Assembly: GCA_947311845.1 (NCBI GenBank)
Contig: CAMZMU010000080.1
Span: forward strand, 16,372,313-16,436,312
Direction: 5' to 3'
Length of the DNA stretch: 64,000 bases
Source of the DNA: Poa pratensis
Lineage: Eukaryota; Streptophyta; Magnoliopsida; Poales; Poaceae
The notes below the pieces were generated by a model. That model had not been told where the DNA came from. It searched no databases and saw only the letters and a list, made by a program, of their open reading frames with translations. Made by a program: the position numbers and the translations under genes. Each line of letters starts with the position of its first letter. Positions within the stretch are counted from its first letter, which is position 1. Shown here one piece after another: positions 10,681 through 22,186 of this stretch.

Positions 10681-11135
10681 GATCTCAACTCCAGAAATTT
10701 GTCATTTTTACACAGACCAAACTACACAATGTTTCGCACGCAAATTTTGCACACTAGTATAAATAATCATTGTCAACATCCAAAAGAAATTCATATTTTT
10801 TTCGAAACATGAAAATTCGAATTTTTCACTTTTTAGATCTCAGATACAGAAATTTATCATTTTTACACAGACCAAACTACAAAATATTTTGCACTCAAAT
10901 TTTGCACACTAGTACGAATAATCATTGTCAACATCCAGAATTTTTTTCACATTTTTTCAAAACTTGAAAAATTCGAATTTTGTGTTTAAATCTCAGATCT
11001 AGAAATTTGTCATTTTTACACTGACCAAACTACACAATATTTCGTACTCAAACTTTGCACACTAGTATAAATAATCATTGTCAACATTCAGAATTTTATT
11101 CACATTTTTCTTCGAAACTTGAAAATTCATGTTTA
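10681..11135. repeat. Tandem array, three units of about 147-155 bp
   Basis: Units start near 10681, 10836 and 10989, each at an AGATCTCA-like motif followed by GAAATTTGTCATTTTTACAC. Each includes CACACTAGTATAAATAATC or a close variant and ends in a GAAACATGAAAATTCGAATT-like run. The units are diverged from one another. Frames in them are not genes. The unit length is nucleosome-like, but three copies are too few to call a satellite. Confidence 0.75.
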
Positions 11136-12045
11136 GATCTATCCACCTACCAAACACACGCTAAATTTCTGAAACACCCATCAGAAGCTAACGGTCAAAC
11201 CATGAATCTCGAAAGAGCAAAGTAGGGCACCGACGACGAGGAAAGTTAAGCGAGTAGGGCACAAACAAGGAAAACTAAGCGAAGTAGGGCACAAAAATAA
11301 AACCCAAAATTCTATGGATTTGATTTCTATGCCTCAATTTTATAGGAATTTGAGCATCTACTCCAACCTCTTTTTTAGACTCAAGTGCGTATTATCGGGA
11401 CACTTTTCATGTATTTTATCCAAATGACAAATCTTGTAACTTTCCAGTGTATTGCAATCATTTGTTTTACACTTGTAAATCTATGAAATTTCTATGTTAT
11501 CATACTACTACTATCAATCCAAAGAGGCGTAGGGATTTGATTCTGAAACTTTGCATCGATGATGGCTACAGCTCAACCCAAATAAAGAACTCCAACCACA
11601 TGGGTCTCTCAGCTCATTTTGTCTGCATTCTGTTGTCGTGTACAGGAGAATCGACAACGACGTAGGATACCGTTCCTCTACATTCAAAATTAACGAATAC
11701 TTCTTTTTATTTTATTTTCAAGTAGAATATACACCGGCTCGGGGCCGGCAAAATACAATACGGAAGCCCGATGTCATCCCGATGCAAAACGCCGCAGTTA
11801 GTAGATAGACCGGCCAGAAACCTCGAAGCCTACTCTGAGACAGGACCCAGGCACACAGGGCCGTGGCCCGGTGCGGGAGTGTTTTCTTTGGCGAAAACCA
11901 GCAGGTTTCCGTCTTTATCTCCCGTAGTATCTTCATGGAACTTTATCTCACTATGCATCCTGGCTACGCCAGCCTACCGGGGACGGCCAAAGCCCAAGGT
12001 GATATATAATGAACAAATGAAAAGTGCATAGGGTACTGGAGAGGT
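11136..12045. other. Unassigned sequence
   Basis: No supported gene. AGTAGGGCAC recurs three times between 11220 and 11290. A slightly GC-richer block near 11730-11990 has open frames on both strands but no start context, splice signals or recognisable motif. Confidence 0.4.
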
Positions 12046-12225
12046 GGTATATATTTATTAGTACCAAGGTGGTCAGCCAACAACTTTGTTTGTTCTAGGT
12101 ATTAACAAATGAGAGGGCGTATGGTTCCGAGAGAGGTGGTACTAGTAATATGAAACGGAGGGAGTATTTATTAGTACCAAGGTGGTCAGCCAACAACTTC
12201 GTTTGTCCTAGGTATTAATTAACTA
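12046..12225. repeat. Direct duplication beside a Stowaway-like end
   Basis: TTTATTAGTACCAAGGTGGTCAGCCAACAAC and the following ~30 bp occur near 12052-12113 and again near 12168-12225 with few changes (identity described over about 60 bp). Between them is AAACGGAGGGAGTA, the typical right end of a Stowaway MITE; no matching left end is evident, so this is probably a MITE relic. Confidence 0.6.
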
Positions 12226-13284
12226 ATATAGATGAGTCTTGACTATGCAAAGTATTGAGGAGCTCCTAGTGATTTGTGAAAGAGAACATGTTTAGGCCAA
12301 GCGATCACATGGCGACAGAGTTGCTTATGAGCATTTGCTGATGGCGATCACATGTACTATTAGTTTGCGGTAGCAACAAAAGAGTGTAGTTGTCGATTTA
12401 TCCATGCATGTGTTCGTTTGAGCGACCAGTGGACAGGCACCAGGGAGCACATGCTTCCAGCATGAAAATAAATGCCAAAAAAATTTGAATGTCAAGAAAA
12501 ATAATTTGTATGAATATACTCATGTCCTTTGTGTGCATGTTATTTTCTAAGAACTAGTGATATGACCCGTGCAAAGCTAGATTAATTTACCTTCATGTTT
12601 TCACATGTATACTTTAGTTGGTAGCCTATTAGGTAGACATGTAAAGTTACATCAAAATCGGTTCTCCATGCAAATTGCCATTTACTTGATTGCCCAACTT
12701 GGTTGATATCTAACATGGATATATGATTCAAAATGGAGCAAATATTTACACCTTGAAAAAATAATATTGGACTTTTGTGTATTTTTCTTCATGTTAAGGT
12801 TAGCCTTTGTACGATAACCAAATGCATTGTGGTCGAGGACTGGTCATGCAATTTTTTAGTTTCATACCATTTTCTCCTTCAAACCTAGGTATGTACTTTT
12901 ATGAAATGCAAAAGAAAATATGTTAAAGAAATATATTTAAATTTAAAATAATCCACCTAAACCTTTTATTCTCGGTTTTCCTCTCATGTCATCATTATTG
13001 CAGCTTTATAAATTTATTTTGCATACAGTCATGCCTGAAGATGCTACTAAACCTGCTTATATTGTTCAAATTTTGCCCCTTAGTTTGCCATTCTTCACAA
13101 CATAATTACTACAACATATCATCTCTCACTAATTCTCATCAATTATGTTTTTTGACGAAGTAAATAAATATATATTACTTTTTTGATGCGCAAAACAGTA
13201 GGGAAAAACCACTACCATTTAATTTTCTCCTTTTTCCAATAAAATAAATATTTACAAACAAAGTTCAAAGTTCAAGATAGTAAA
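12226..13284. other. Unassigned A/T-rich sequence
   Basis: No gene seen. The part nearest 13284 is probably the 3' untranslated tail of the minus-strand LINE remnant that ends at 13285. The region around 12545-12600 (GATATGACCCGTGCAAAGC) resembles the end of a small grass repeat, but no pair of ends could be placed. Confidence 0.35.
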
Positions 13285-13475
13285 TTACAAAGTATCCACC
13301 CACTCGGACATGCCTTCTTTGAGGCTAGGTTTAGCTCTATGCATTGCCAAGTGTAAGTTTTCTTTAAAGAATCTCATGCATTCCGGCTGGTGGGCAGTGT
13401 CCCCTTCAAAGATAATTTTATTTCTATGATTCCAGATGGTCCAACAACCAATAATGAGGATTTTCTTGTAGCAAT
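13285..13475 (-). pseudogene. LINE (non-LTR retrotransposon) C-terminal remnant
   Basis: The minus strand encodes a segment with IIGCWTIWNHRNKIIFEG and a tail ending SEWVDTL, then a stop. The pattern C-W-x-I-W-x-x-R-N-x-x-x-F is the typical zinc-binding/C-terminal end of plant LINE reverse transcriptases. Only about 60 residues remain; the upstream part is replaced at 13476 by a CACTA terminus. The longer open frame reaching 13791 is a chance fusion with the transposon end. Confidence 0.7.
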
Positions 13476-13479
13476 CACT

Positions 13480-13692
13480 AGTACAGAACGACACATCGGA
13501 AACGGGCCAAAAACCCCAATCGGCAACGAAAAAAGGGTCCGTGTCCCCGCCCCCGTGGCTGATGTGAAGGCCCTCATCGGTTACGGAGGCGAAACACCGT
13601 TTCCGATGAGGTCTCCATTTGGCAACGGTTGTGGGCAGACCTCTGTTTCCGATGTATCGGAACATCGGAAACGGAGATTCTGTTCCGACTCG
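13480..13692. repeat. CACTA subterminal repeats
   Basis: At least six copies or variants of ATCGGAAACGG / CGTTTCCGAT occur in about 210 bp in direct and inverted orientation, including a back-to-back pair near 13648-13680. The block ends near 13692. Confidence 0.6.
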
Positions 13693-14286
13693 TTTGCGTT
13701 GTGGTTTCTTCATAAGCCTAGAGCAGTAATAGAGTTGCCACTGGACATTTAAAATCTCACAGCAGAAGCACAAAAATGCTAACAAATCCATTCATAATGT
13801 ATATAACAATTGTAACCATTACATAGCATCAAAAGATGATCAATTACACATGTCGAGACCATTACTCGAGTAGTGGTTTCATGCTTCTCGAAATCACATC
13901 TGCAGCATAATTGCTACACACATCCTGAAGATAGATGGAGAAACTAACAACATGAAACCACACCGAGATCGCAAGCCTCCATAACAAATATATTTTGCCA
14001 AATTCTTTGTCTTGAGGCTTGCTCCATCTTGGACAGTGTCACCGAAATAATTCACAATCTAATACAAAACCAATAGAACATTTCATGAGTTGCTAATACA
14101 AATCACAAATCAAAACAGAGCACAATTGACCGAAATAATTCACAATCTAATGTAAAACCAATAGAACATTTCATTAGTTGCTAATACAAATCACAAATCA
14201 AAACAGAGCATCTCTAGTTCATGAGATCTTGCCTATGCCGTTGCAGAATATGACATATAAAGACAGAGCATAATTGATGAACTAGT

Positions 14287-14701
14287 TCATGAGCTGAGCG
14301 ATTTAGACCTCATATTTTCTTCTCCGTGGACGGCGCCTCCAGATCGGCCACCTCCTCCTCCGTGGACGGCGCCTCCAGATCGGCCACCTCCTCCACTGTG
14401 GACGGCGCCTCCAGATCGGCCACCTCCTCCTCCATGGAAGGCGGCCTCCAAATCAGCCTCCGTTGACGGCGGAACCGCCAGAACTGCTGCATCACCACCC
14501 GACGAATGATCTGTTCCAGCTCCGCGTGGCCCAGAGGACGCGGGCATCACCGGAGGTGATCAGCCTGACGCGCTCCCACACCTGCCGCATCATAGCCGCC
14601 TCCAGATCTTCCTTATCACGAATGGATGCAGCTAGATCAGTGCGGCCGCTAGAGCCGCGACTGCGATGGCGGGATCTAGAAGCGCCGGCAGAGGAAGCCA
14701 T
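14287..14701 (-). CDS. Short CACTA-internal gene with 12-residue repeats
   Basis: ATG at 14701 (MASSAGASRSRHRSRG) opens a 69-codon frame on the minus strand. A TATAAAT box lies at 14807-14813 and an AACCCTAG plant-leader motif between them. Downstream, the minus strand has repeats of the 12-residue pattern EEVADLEAPSTE (14310-14450) in a different frame, so either an intron or a frameshift joins them. The first frame also contains DKEDLEAAMMRQVWERV, which resembles the repeat unit, supporting one original gene. It has an Arg/Ser-rich start and an acidic repeated part. Function is unknown; it may be a CACTA accessory protein or a captured gene piece. Confidence 0.4.
14324..14455. repeat. 36-bp minisatellite, about 3.5 units
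   Basis: The unit contains GGACGGCGCCTCCAGATCGG and CACCTCCTCC. Three nearly identical copies are followed by one degraded copy. It stays in one frame on the minus strand and encodes 12-residue repeats. Confidence 0.85.
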
Positions 14702-14804
14702 GAGAGAGTGAGGAGAGTAAAAAGCTACAAAGTGCGGCGGCTAGGGTTGAAATATGGACAGTGAGGGACTAAGAATGAGACTGATGGCTTGCTCTGTCGG
14801 CAGT

Positions 14805-14815
14805 ACATTTATAAG
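14805..14815 (-). promoter_or_regulatory. TATA box of the short CACTA-internal gene
   Basis: Minus-strand TATAAAT at 14807-14813, about 106 bp upstream of the ATG at 14701, followed by a leader containing AACCCTAGCCGCCGC. Confidence 0.45.
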
Positions 14816-14872
14816 CACCCAATTGGAAACAGACATTTTATATAACCGTTTCCATTGGATACAAGTTCACAA

Positions 14873-15130
14873 CTACTATGTGCTACTGATTTCCATAGCT
14901 GCATACGAACCTAATACATTCTACTGATTTTCAAAGCGCATACGAACCTAATACATTGTACTGTTTTGCATAGCTGCAGATGAACCTAATACATTCTACT
15001 GATTTTCAAAGTGCATACGAACCTAATACATTCTACTGATTTTCATAGCTGCAGATGAACCTAATACATTCTACTGATTTTCATAGCTGCATATGAACCT
15101 AATACATTCTACTGATTTTCATTGTTGCAT
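14873..15130. repeat. Tandem array of ~40-bp units
   Basis: About six diverged copies of a unit containing CGAACCTAATACATTCTACT followed by GATTTTCATAGCTGCA (variants AAAGCGCAT, TTGTTGCAT). It is noncoding and probably an inner repeat of the CACTA element. Confidence 0.8.
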
Positions 15131-15451
15131 ACAAGTTCACACCTAACAGCAGCACACAAACACACAAAATCATTCTAGCAATGCTCACAAGAAAATTTAA
15201 CTGAGCTATTTCTGTTCCTTTATGGCGCTTCTTGCGCATGACAGCAACATGGTCAGATTTAGTCGAAGTGTTTGTTGGGCTCCATGCCAAACCAGCTAGA
15301 GCTGCTGCAGTGTGCGGCTTCATCTCCATGTTCGCCTTCTTGACTATCAAGGCTACATTTTACAGCTCTGCAGCTTCCACTTCGACGCCATTAGCAACAC
15401 TACAAGAATCCCCGTCTTCTACCACGGAATGAGTTCATGGCGGAAAGTCAA

Positions 15452-15485
15452 AAATCCGTCGTAGATGATCATCTACGACGGATTT
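15452..15485. repeat. Perfect 34-bp palindrome
   Basis: The left half is AAATCCGTCGTAGATGA and the right half is its exact reverse complement, with no spacer. The same arm sequence recurs in part downstream (CATAGATGAACTCCAAGACG), so it belongs to the CACTA subterminal repeat set. Confidence 0.85.
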
Positions 15486-15579
15486 GTCGATCGTGGTCGA
15501 AAGTGCGTCATAGATGAACTCCAAGACGGATTTCCCGAACCGTCTTGGATCCGTGACGGACAGACCCAGCCCAAGGCCC

Positions 15580-16330
15580 GCCCGGCCCATTTGACCGTGA
15601 CGGAAAAAATCGTCACCGCTATGCCGGAAAAGTACCGACCCTTTGTGTCAGATCAATGATTGACCTGTCAGAGCCTGTCGGGTAAAGTCAACTTTGTCGT
15701 CTAGCGTGACGTCATCTGTAAAAGGCCGGGCCATAATGCTCTGACGGGCCGGCCGGCCCATTAACCATAACAGGCTAAGCCCGTTACTCTGAATCAGGTC
15801 GGCCCGTTAGCTGTGCAGGCCTGGCCCATTTCACCATACATTACAGGGCCCACCTAAACAAACAGCCCGGTCCAGAAAGTCAAACAGGCCGGCCCATATA
15901 GCCAGACGGGGCGACCCACTGGGCCTACCGTGTCAGCCCTTCTAACCTAGCAGGCCTGACCAATAAGAGCTTGACACGCACGCGACGAGCTGTGCCCACG
16001 TGGTCCATTCATACAACGACACGTGGTCAAACCGAAGGCCGCGACGTGGACCAATAGTGGCATGACAAGTAATCCAATCCAAGGACGACATGTGGCGTTA
16101 TCGTAAGGTACAACGTGTACCTATTATACGGCGACACGTGGCAGTTCCTAAATGAGACCCGTTAGCAATATGGCCCGGTAGGCCTGATTACGTAGCTTTC
16201 GTTATGGCCTAGGCCCACGTGGATTTGAGCCCATATTAGGGAGGGAACAACAGAGGCGACGGCCCGTCATTGAGCGAGCTTAAAGGACCAGAACATTATA
16301 ATAGTGATTTGGCCCATTAATCGAACATGG
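15580..16330. other. GC-rich subterminal block with GGCCCA and CACGTG repeats
   Basis: No coding frame. More than ten GGCCCA/GGCCCG-type motifs and at least four ACGTGG sites (for example near 16000, 16023, 16134 and 16219) lie within 750 bp. In plants these resemble TCP-type and G-box sites. In context they may simply be CACTA subterminal repeats. Confidence 0.5.
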
Positions 16331-16554
16331 CCCAATACGGCCTACAACCAAAAGAGCACAGCTGGCAAACAATACAGAAATAATTACAGGCATACATTAC
16401 ATTACGGTCCCATAGGTACCATAAGCACAATATTCAATAACATATGGTCGAGTTTCATGTGCACAATAACACCGACAAAATAACGGTCCATCATGAACCA
16501 TCGCACCGCCACTTCACCATATTATCTAGGTTAGGAAGACTACCTTTACTGGTT

Positions 16555-18272
16555 CTAGATTGGAGTTAACGCCCTCATCTTAGAAATTATTACAACATCC
16601 ATCTCTTCTGTTTGTCGTGCCTTGATGACCATCTGATCCATTTGGTGGCGCTGGATGTTGAGAACATCGAGAAGCTTTGTATCTGCTCTCTTCTCTTTCT
16701 CGAATTCTGCAGCTAGTTTGCTGGCTTCTGGTGGTAAGGTTTGGAACTCGATCCCCACATTCTGAAGAAACCTAGGGTTGACACTTGGAAGTACAATTCG
16801 ACAGGATCTCGTATGCAACTTGCGCCTCATTAGATTGTCCTCCATTAGCTGAAGGTTCTTAGAGCGGTTTTTCCATTTTAGCCTTTTTCGCAGGGAAAAA
16901 ACATGTTAATCAGATGCAGATACGTATAAGTTCAAGTTAGTGGGGACTACTTTAAAGCTGTACTTACAGTCGCATACTGGACTTGTAGTTGTAGGGAGAA
17001 GCCCTTCTTATTGCTGCAGTGTGTCTCCTTGAACATATCCAAAGCACTGGGTTCTTTATCCGTGTACTTGTCCACCTAAACACAAACACACAGAGGAAAC
17101 CAGCTTAATGGTAGTGTAGGGATCCAATAAAAAGTATTTGCACAAGGATACCATGGATTATAAGTGGCAAGAATCTGAAAAAAGAAACATGAATAAAGAA
17201 AAGTTGCCCGTACATGGCAAAGTAAACACAAAAAATGATGCCAAAAACTGAATGCACAAACACATTATTGTAAAATACATATGGACGTATTTACCGTGAT
17301 CAAACAGATATTCAACAGAACATGTAGCACATACATTGACCAACACCTTACATAAATAGTCATCGGGCTTGAAAACAACCATCCCAGTTTTCTGTTGGAC
17401 TTACCAAGGTTGGGACTGAATTCTGTAACAGGGCGTACGGTGATATCATCGACCCTAGAAAATTGAAGTTTGTTGAAAGCGCCAATTTTCTGCAAATAAA
17501 TGTAAGGATTAGTAACAGTATACATAAGCATGTGCACGGCAACAGGTTTATTCCACTCAAATTCATTCATCGACCACACGGGACTTTTATGTGCCAGGGA
17601 TGTATGAATCACTGACCTCGTCTTTGCTTTACTTCTAACAGGTGGCGAGTCTAGCGATGATCTTTTCATGCCCGCCTGGGACGTGGTTACAACTGGAGGC
17701 TGCTGGTTAGCCTAGTTGTTGCTGGCAGTAGTACTCTTCATCTCATAGAAAGAAGTGCAACATGAATTAATCGAGCTAGCCTGAAATCACACTCCCTCTA
17801 GTCCTAATCCGTTCGTTTCTGGCGTCACTTATACAGGATCGGAGGGAGAATTTATTTGGCATTCAAACAAAGAACACATAATAAGGCAGGGCGGCATGGA
17901 AGATCTAGCCCCTTAGCTGTCGAGAGGACATGGGAGATCTGAAGCTTCTTCTGAAATAAGGGTTCAAGATCGGAATCTACTTTAGTTTGCTGAGGTGTCG
18001 AGATTCGCTTGTTACCACCGGCTATTGAGCCTCCTCTTTTCCTGTTACTCTTCATTGAAGGTGTTCGGGAGTGAAGAAGGGTCACTAGATGAGAGTATCC
18101 TAGTAATAGGCAGAAAAATAGGTAGATTATGATGTGTGTCTACATTCGCGCACAGCTAGAATCAAAAGAACGGATTCACAGAAAAAACGGTATTACCCAC
18201 TCTTCGCCGCGGGGTGTGGGAGGCGATTTGGCCGAAACAGTTAAGATGTGGCCCGGGAGTATCGCCGGTCAT
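16555..18272 (-). pseudogene. CACTA En/Spm-type (Ptta/Transposase_24-like) gene
   Basis: Exons on the minus strand: 18197-18272 (ATG, MTGDTPGPHLNCFG), about 17865-18099, about 17617-17745, 17405-17489, 16968-17075 and 16555 to about 16870. The first two join in phase across a GT-AG intron, and other exons have clear GTAAGT donors and TTTGCAG or TTTAG acceptors. The exon at 16968-17075 has DKEPSALDMFKETHCSNKKG, which resembles the signature of plant Ptta/En/Spm accessory transposases (...FKETHxxKKG). The last exon is a coiled coil (EASKLAAEFEKEKRAD) ending in ALTPI. An in-frame TAG at about 17717 in the third exon and an unclear end of the second exon suggest a pseudogene. Its role would be binding the CACTA ends. 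Confidence 0.6.
17792..17848. repeat. Tiny Stowaway-like insertion
   Basis: ACTCCCTCTAGTCC on the left and GGATCGGAGGGAG on the right are imperfect inverted repeats about 57 bp apart, placed at the uncertain end of the second exon of the transposase-type gene. It may be a MITE relic. Confidence 0.4.
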
Positions 18273-18332
18273 GTCCTGGCCGGAGAGGGGCGACGATGTG
18301 TCCGGAGAACTAGAGGGAGAAGTAGCCGGCGG

Positions 18333-18420
18333 CAGATCTAGGGTTCGTCGAATTGGGGAAAAGTGGGTGTGTGAGCGGAGGCAGATCTAGGGTTCGTCGA
18401 ATTGGGGAAAACTGGATGTG
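18333..18420. repeat. 52-bp direct duplication in the gene leader
   Basis: GGCAGATCTAGGGTTCGTCG and the following AATTGGGGAAAA occur twice about 52 bp apart. Read on the minus strand it contains AACCCTAGATCTGCC, a typical plant 5' leader motif, upstream of the ATG at 18272. Confidence 0.7.
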
Positions 18421-18450
18421 TGCCTCGGCCCCTCGCTAGGTGGGAGGGCT

Positions 18451-21400
18451 TGTTATGGCGACATTGGGTTCAAACTACTTGTATACCCTTGCCCTCAAAC
18501 CGGGTGCAGGTGTTAAAATCTGCTATACCTTACGGGTAGAATGGACATTTGGCATTTCAAATTGCTCTGGCGCCAATTCGGGTTGCCGAGAATATCCGAC
18601 ATAGCCCAACAATTTCGTGGTTCTTCGTGGGTCAGAAGGGCCTACGCTCCTATCTCCTGTTAAAATTCATGGGCTGACGTTGGGCTACAAACACAACTCC
18701 AATGTTGAGGGACATAGCCCAACAACTTCGTGGTTCTTTTACGGTTTCAAAAAAGAAGTTCTTTGTTCCGGTACACAACTTTCAGATGATTACTAAAGTT
18801 TCTGCAATTACGCTAAAATAGTAACGAGACCCGGGTTAGGGAGAGTTTCTCCGCGAGAATCAACCGACAGGCTGCTCACAAGGAATGGCGGTTTGGAAGC
18901 CAACCAACTTTCGGTGACAATCACGAACAAATACGTCTTTTGTACACACCCGAAACAAACTATGCGGGTACAATTCACAACATACTGCCAATTCATTACA
19001 AGAAATCAGCGATCATGCCAAAGCCCCTGATACAACAGAACCAGCGACGGAGTTAAAAAATATATGGCCGGGCAGACCAAAGGAAGGGATACTGCCAAAA
19101 ATAGTGGGCTGGGCTACCAACTTATTATAGGCAGATGTGCAAAATCATGGTCCGGATGGTACTCTGAACCTGGAGACCTTCACCTTGAAGCCTATCTAGT
19201 GGAACTTAAAACGAGGGTGTCATGGAAGAAAGAAAATACGACATACAATAGAGGAATAGACATAAAACACAGGGTACAGAATATTTTTCGAGCTCCCGGG
19301 TATGACGGTCTCTAAACACACGAAATGAACTGGTAATAAATTACATTAAACATAGAAACATATCATGTTCGCTTGCACAATATCCATCACAATGTGACCA
19401 GCTCCACAATAGTGTACTTTCAGTCAGTCATGCAAATGAAATGTTTCATCCATTGCCTTGGCAAAATGGAGGGAACACCTCATTCCACTGTTCACCGGTC
19501 ATGTTTTGTTCATTCTTGTTTGGATTTGAAGCCTGAGCTTAGACAGTACCTCCTCAGTCCAACTATAATCATGAGTAGGCTAGAAACACATCCTATCACT
19601 GCATGAAGTAAATCCTTCCTTGAGCACCAGAACTCAAAAGGCTGGGACAACATTAGTTAGGCCAGAAACAAAAGCAGCGACATAGGGTTTGGAGAGAAGA
19701 CAATGCAATCTTCAAAATGGGCATCAGCAGGAGACAGTGTAATCTTCAATATTAGCTCCACTTGAAGCATCCTCTGGAGGGTACGTCAGACGGATCAGCC
19801 ATTCAAAAATCATGGGTATGCTTGTTGAGTACCCACATGAAATCTATTCGCTCTATGGAACAGCGCAATGGCAGGCACCTCTTGTGCAGTGTCACCGAAA
19901 TAAACACCTGTTTTGAAATTAGTTCCGACTTATTAACAAAAGATACATAAGAAGAGAAAATAGTCCTTCAATAGAATAAACAAAGCTTGTGAGAAACTGA
20001 CTGGTAGTGGTAGCACGACGACTGAAACATGTATTAAGAGAATTCTAGGTTAAAACCGCAACAAATAACTTGGCCGTGCCAATGCTCATATGGCATACGA
20101 GCAAAATTCACATCAACTCAGATGAACCACCGCTAGTTGAGTATTTTGTTTAATGACAGGGAGCTCGGACACAAGACGACTAAAACATTATTTACGGCAG
20201 TCGCTGGTACTTTATTTTTTATGGTGTGAGCGGTGTAGAGCGCTGCTTTCGAATGGCTCCGGCTAAGGCGCAAAAAAAAAGAACAACTGCCAGGAGTAAC
20301 TAACTAAACTCAGATGATTCTACATAGAGATTATACTAGCCATAAAACGTCCCAGGTTAGTTCGCTTGGTGTGATAATAAACATATTAAGTTCTGGACAA
20401 ATTGTAGAGATAACTGCAAATAACAACACGGCTTGAGTGGAAACAGCGTACCAAAAATAAGCTTCGGAGTATATTTGAGAAATAAGAATAAGACATATTA
20501 GAGAGCTAACAGCATGGGGAGAAAAAATTGTATGGTTGTAAACAGAGCATACAAAATAATGGCTAGGGAAACAGCGTACAGAAAATAGAGCCATAGACAT
20601 ATTCGGTTAGTGGCTATCTGGATGATGATGGCTAGGGCTTTCGATTGCAGGAATTTGGTGGGCTCAATCCTATGAGCCAAAGGCATTCCATAGGAAAAAA
20701 AATCCTATGAATTGGAATCCTCAAAAAAAAACTGTGGGAGAGGACCATCAGATTAGAAGAGAGCTTATTTAAGGGGGCTTTTTGTAATGTAATGTCTATG
20801 TGGCAGTAGTCACTACGCCACGTAGACAGATCCAAACAGGGTAGTACTTCAGGTAACACATTTAACAGACTTATAGGACTCAGAAATGCATTTTGCTATA
20901 TACAGTTAGGACTAACTTGACACATCTAAAATACTTTTGGGACATCCAATTCATTTTGCTCAAATAATATAGTGTAATAGACAGATAAGAACGTCAATTG
21001 TTGTGTCGGAAGATTACATTTCTCTGTGTGACTAGGTATGGTCCTTGACTGGCCAGATCGATTTTGTATATTTCTCATGGTTGGCTAAGTACTGGTGCAC
21101 TATTGCGGATGTTGGTTGATCACTTCAATGGCTGCATTCCTGCGCGTTGCCTTGGCATTACGGGTCAAAATTAAAATTATGGGAGAACCCCCGTTGAAAT
21201 TTACTGGTTTGTGGTTAAACAGCAAGTAAAACACAGCACGGCTAACAGCTACTACTTAAAACAGAGCACACAGAGTTCATCTACACGGCGGATGGTAACC
21301 TTAGGATTTATACCTTAGTCCGAAACGGGAGCGCCGCAAACAGATCGTAGATCGAAGGGCGATGGGCCGGAGGACAGATGTGGATCCCGTAGCCGCTCCG

Positions 21401-22036
21401 CCCGTGCGAACCGCCGCACTCCTATTCGCTAGTCTCGCTCTGCCGGCGCACGGCGGAAGTCGTCGATCCCGGCCGACCCGGGCCGCGCGCGTAACAGGAC
21501 TTGTATTCGCCAAGCCAGCTCCGCCGGCGCGCACGGGCAGACTCGTTCTCGCTCGATCCGAGGCGATGGCGACCATGGGAGGAGCTCTTTTATGCCCAGC
21601 CCGCTCATTCCGAGCTCGCCGCCACCACACTGGGTTCCAGATCTGGTGAGGGTAGGGTGCTGAGCTCCGCCGCAAGGAACTCGCACTGGACAGGGAAAGG
21701 AAAGCTTCTGACTTCCAAGGACAAAAGGTTCCTGTGTTTTAGTAGCTTATTTATCATTGGCATCCGTTACCGCGATCGAACGGCTCAGATTCGCCACATA
21801 ACGCGTTGAACATTCAACTTGTTCAGCAGTAAATCTTTGCCTTTCAATCACGGAAATAGACGGCCGAGATACGGATAAACTCTATAAATCAAAGTTCTTA
21901 TATGTCTGCGCGTATAAAGGGGTTTGTCAATGGGTTTTCTCCTTCTATGTGTTAGCGTTGGTCAGAGGATATGGGAAACTAACATTAGGCACAAGTTACG
22001 TGGGGTAGAAAATCGGGTGTTAATCTCATATATATA
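18451..22036. other. Unassigned intergenic sequence
   Basis: No supported gene. GACATAGCCCAACAA followed by TTCGTGGTTCTT occurs near 18598 and 18712, a short direct repeat. A GC-rich patch at 21300-21690 has open frames on both strands but no TATA, splice sites or known motif, and may be the first exon or CpG-rich end of something decayed. ORFs at 19064, 19373 and 20331-20686 have poor start context and low complexity. Confidence 0.4.
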
Positions 22037-22136
22037 CTACCTCCGTTCCACAATGTAAGATGTTATAAGGTGTTACACATGCATGTCTAGATTGATACTA
22101 AAAAGAATGGACGCATACAATAAAACATGACTAGCT

Positions 22137-22186
<50 letters not shown>

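Larger units (their letters stand above)
13476..15397. mobile_element. CACTA DNA transposon, left end and inner part
   Basis: Begins CACTAGTACAGAACG at 13476, directly inside the LINE remnant. The next 210 bp carry subterminal repeats in both orientations (ATCGGAAACGG and CGTTTCCGATG at several sites), as expected for transposase binding in CACTA elements. A TATA-led short minus-strand gene and two tandem arrays lie inside. No right terminus (…TAGTG with matching inverted repeat) was found, so the right limit is only the start of the next CACTA end. The candidate 3-bp target is AAT. Confidence 0.55.
15398..18450. mobile_element. Second CACTA transposon, left end and transposase-type gene
   Basis: Starts CACTACAAGAATCCC at 15398, a common grass CACTA terminus. 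Subterminal DNA follows with CGACGGATTT repeats in both orientations, then a GC-rich stretch, then a spliced minus-strand gene (16555-18272) of the plant En/Spm accessory-transposase type. The right end could not be found; 18450 is a working limit after the gene's leader. It may be nested in the CACTA at 13476. Confidence 0.6.

Noticed and set aside
13285..13791. 168-codon minus-strand gene
   Set aside because: Only the first ~60 codons from the low-coordinate end are LINE; the rest is a CACTA terminus.
14873..15130. CRISPR-like repeat array
   Set aside because: Units are contiguous and diverged with no spacers, and the genome is a plant; it is a simple tandem repeat.
15099..15432. Overlapping frames on both strands between the CACTA arrays and the second CACTA end
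   Set aside because: Plausible-looking residues but no start context, no splice partner and no motif.
21362..21649. GC-rich 95-codon frame as a gene
   Set aside because: Overlapping open frames on both strands with no start, splice or domain evidence.
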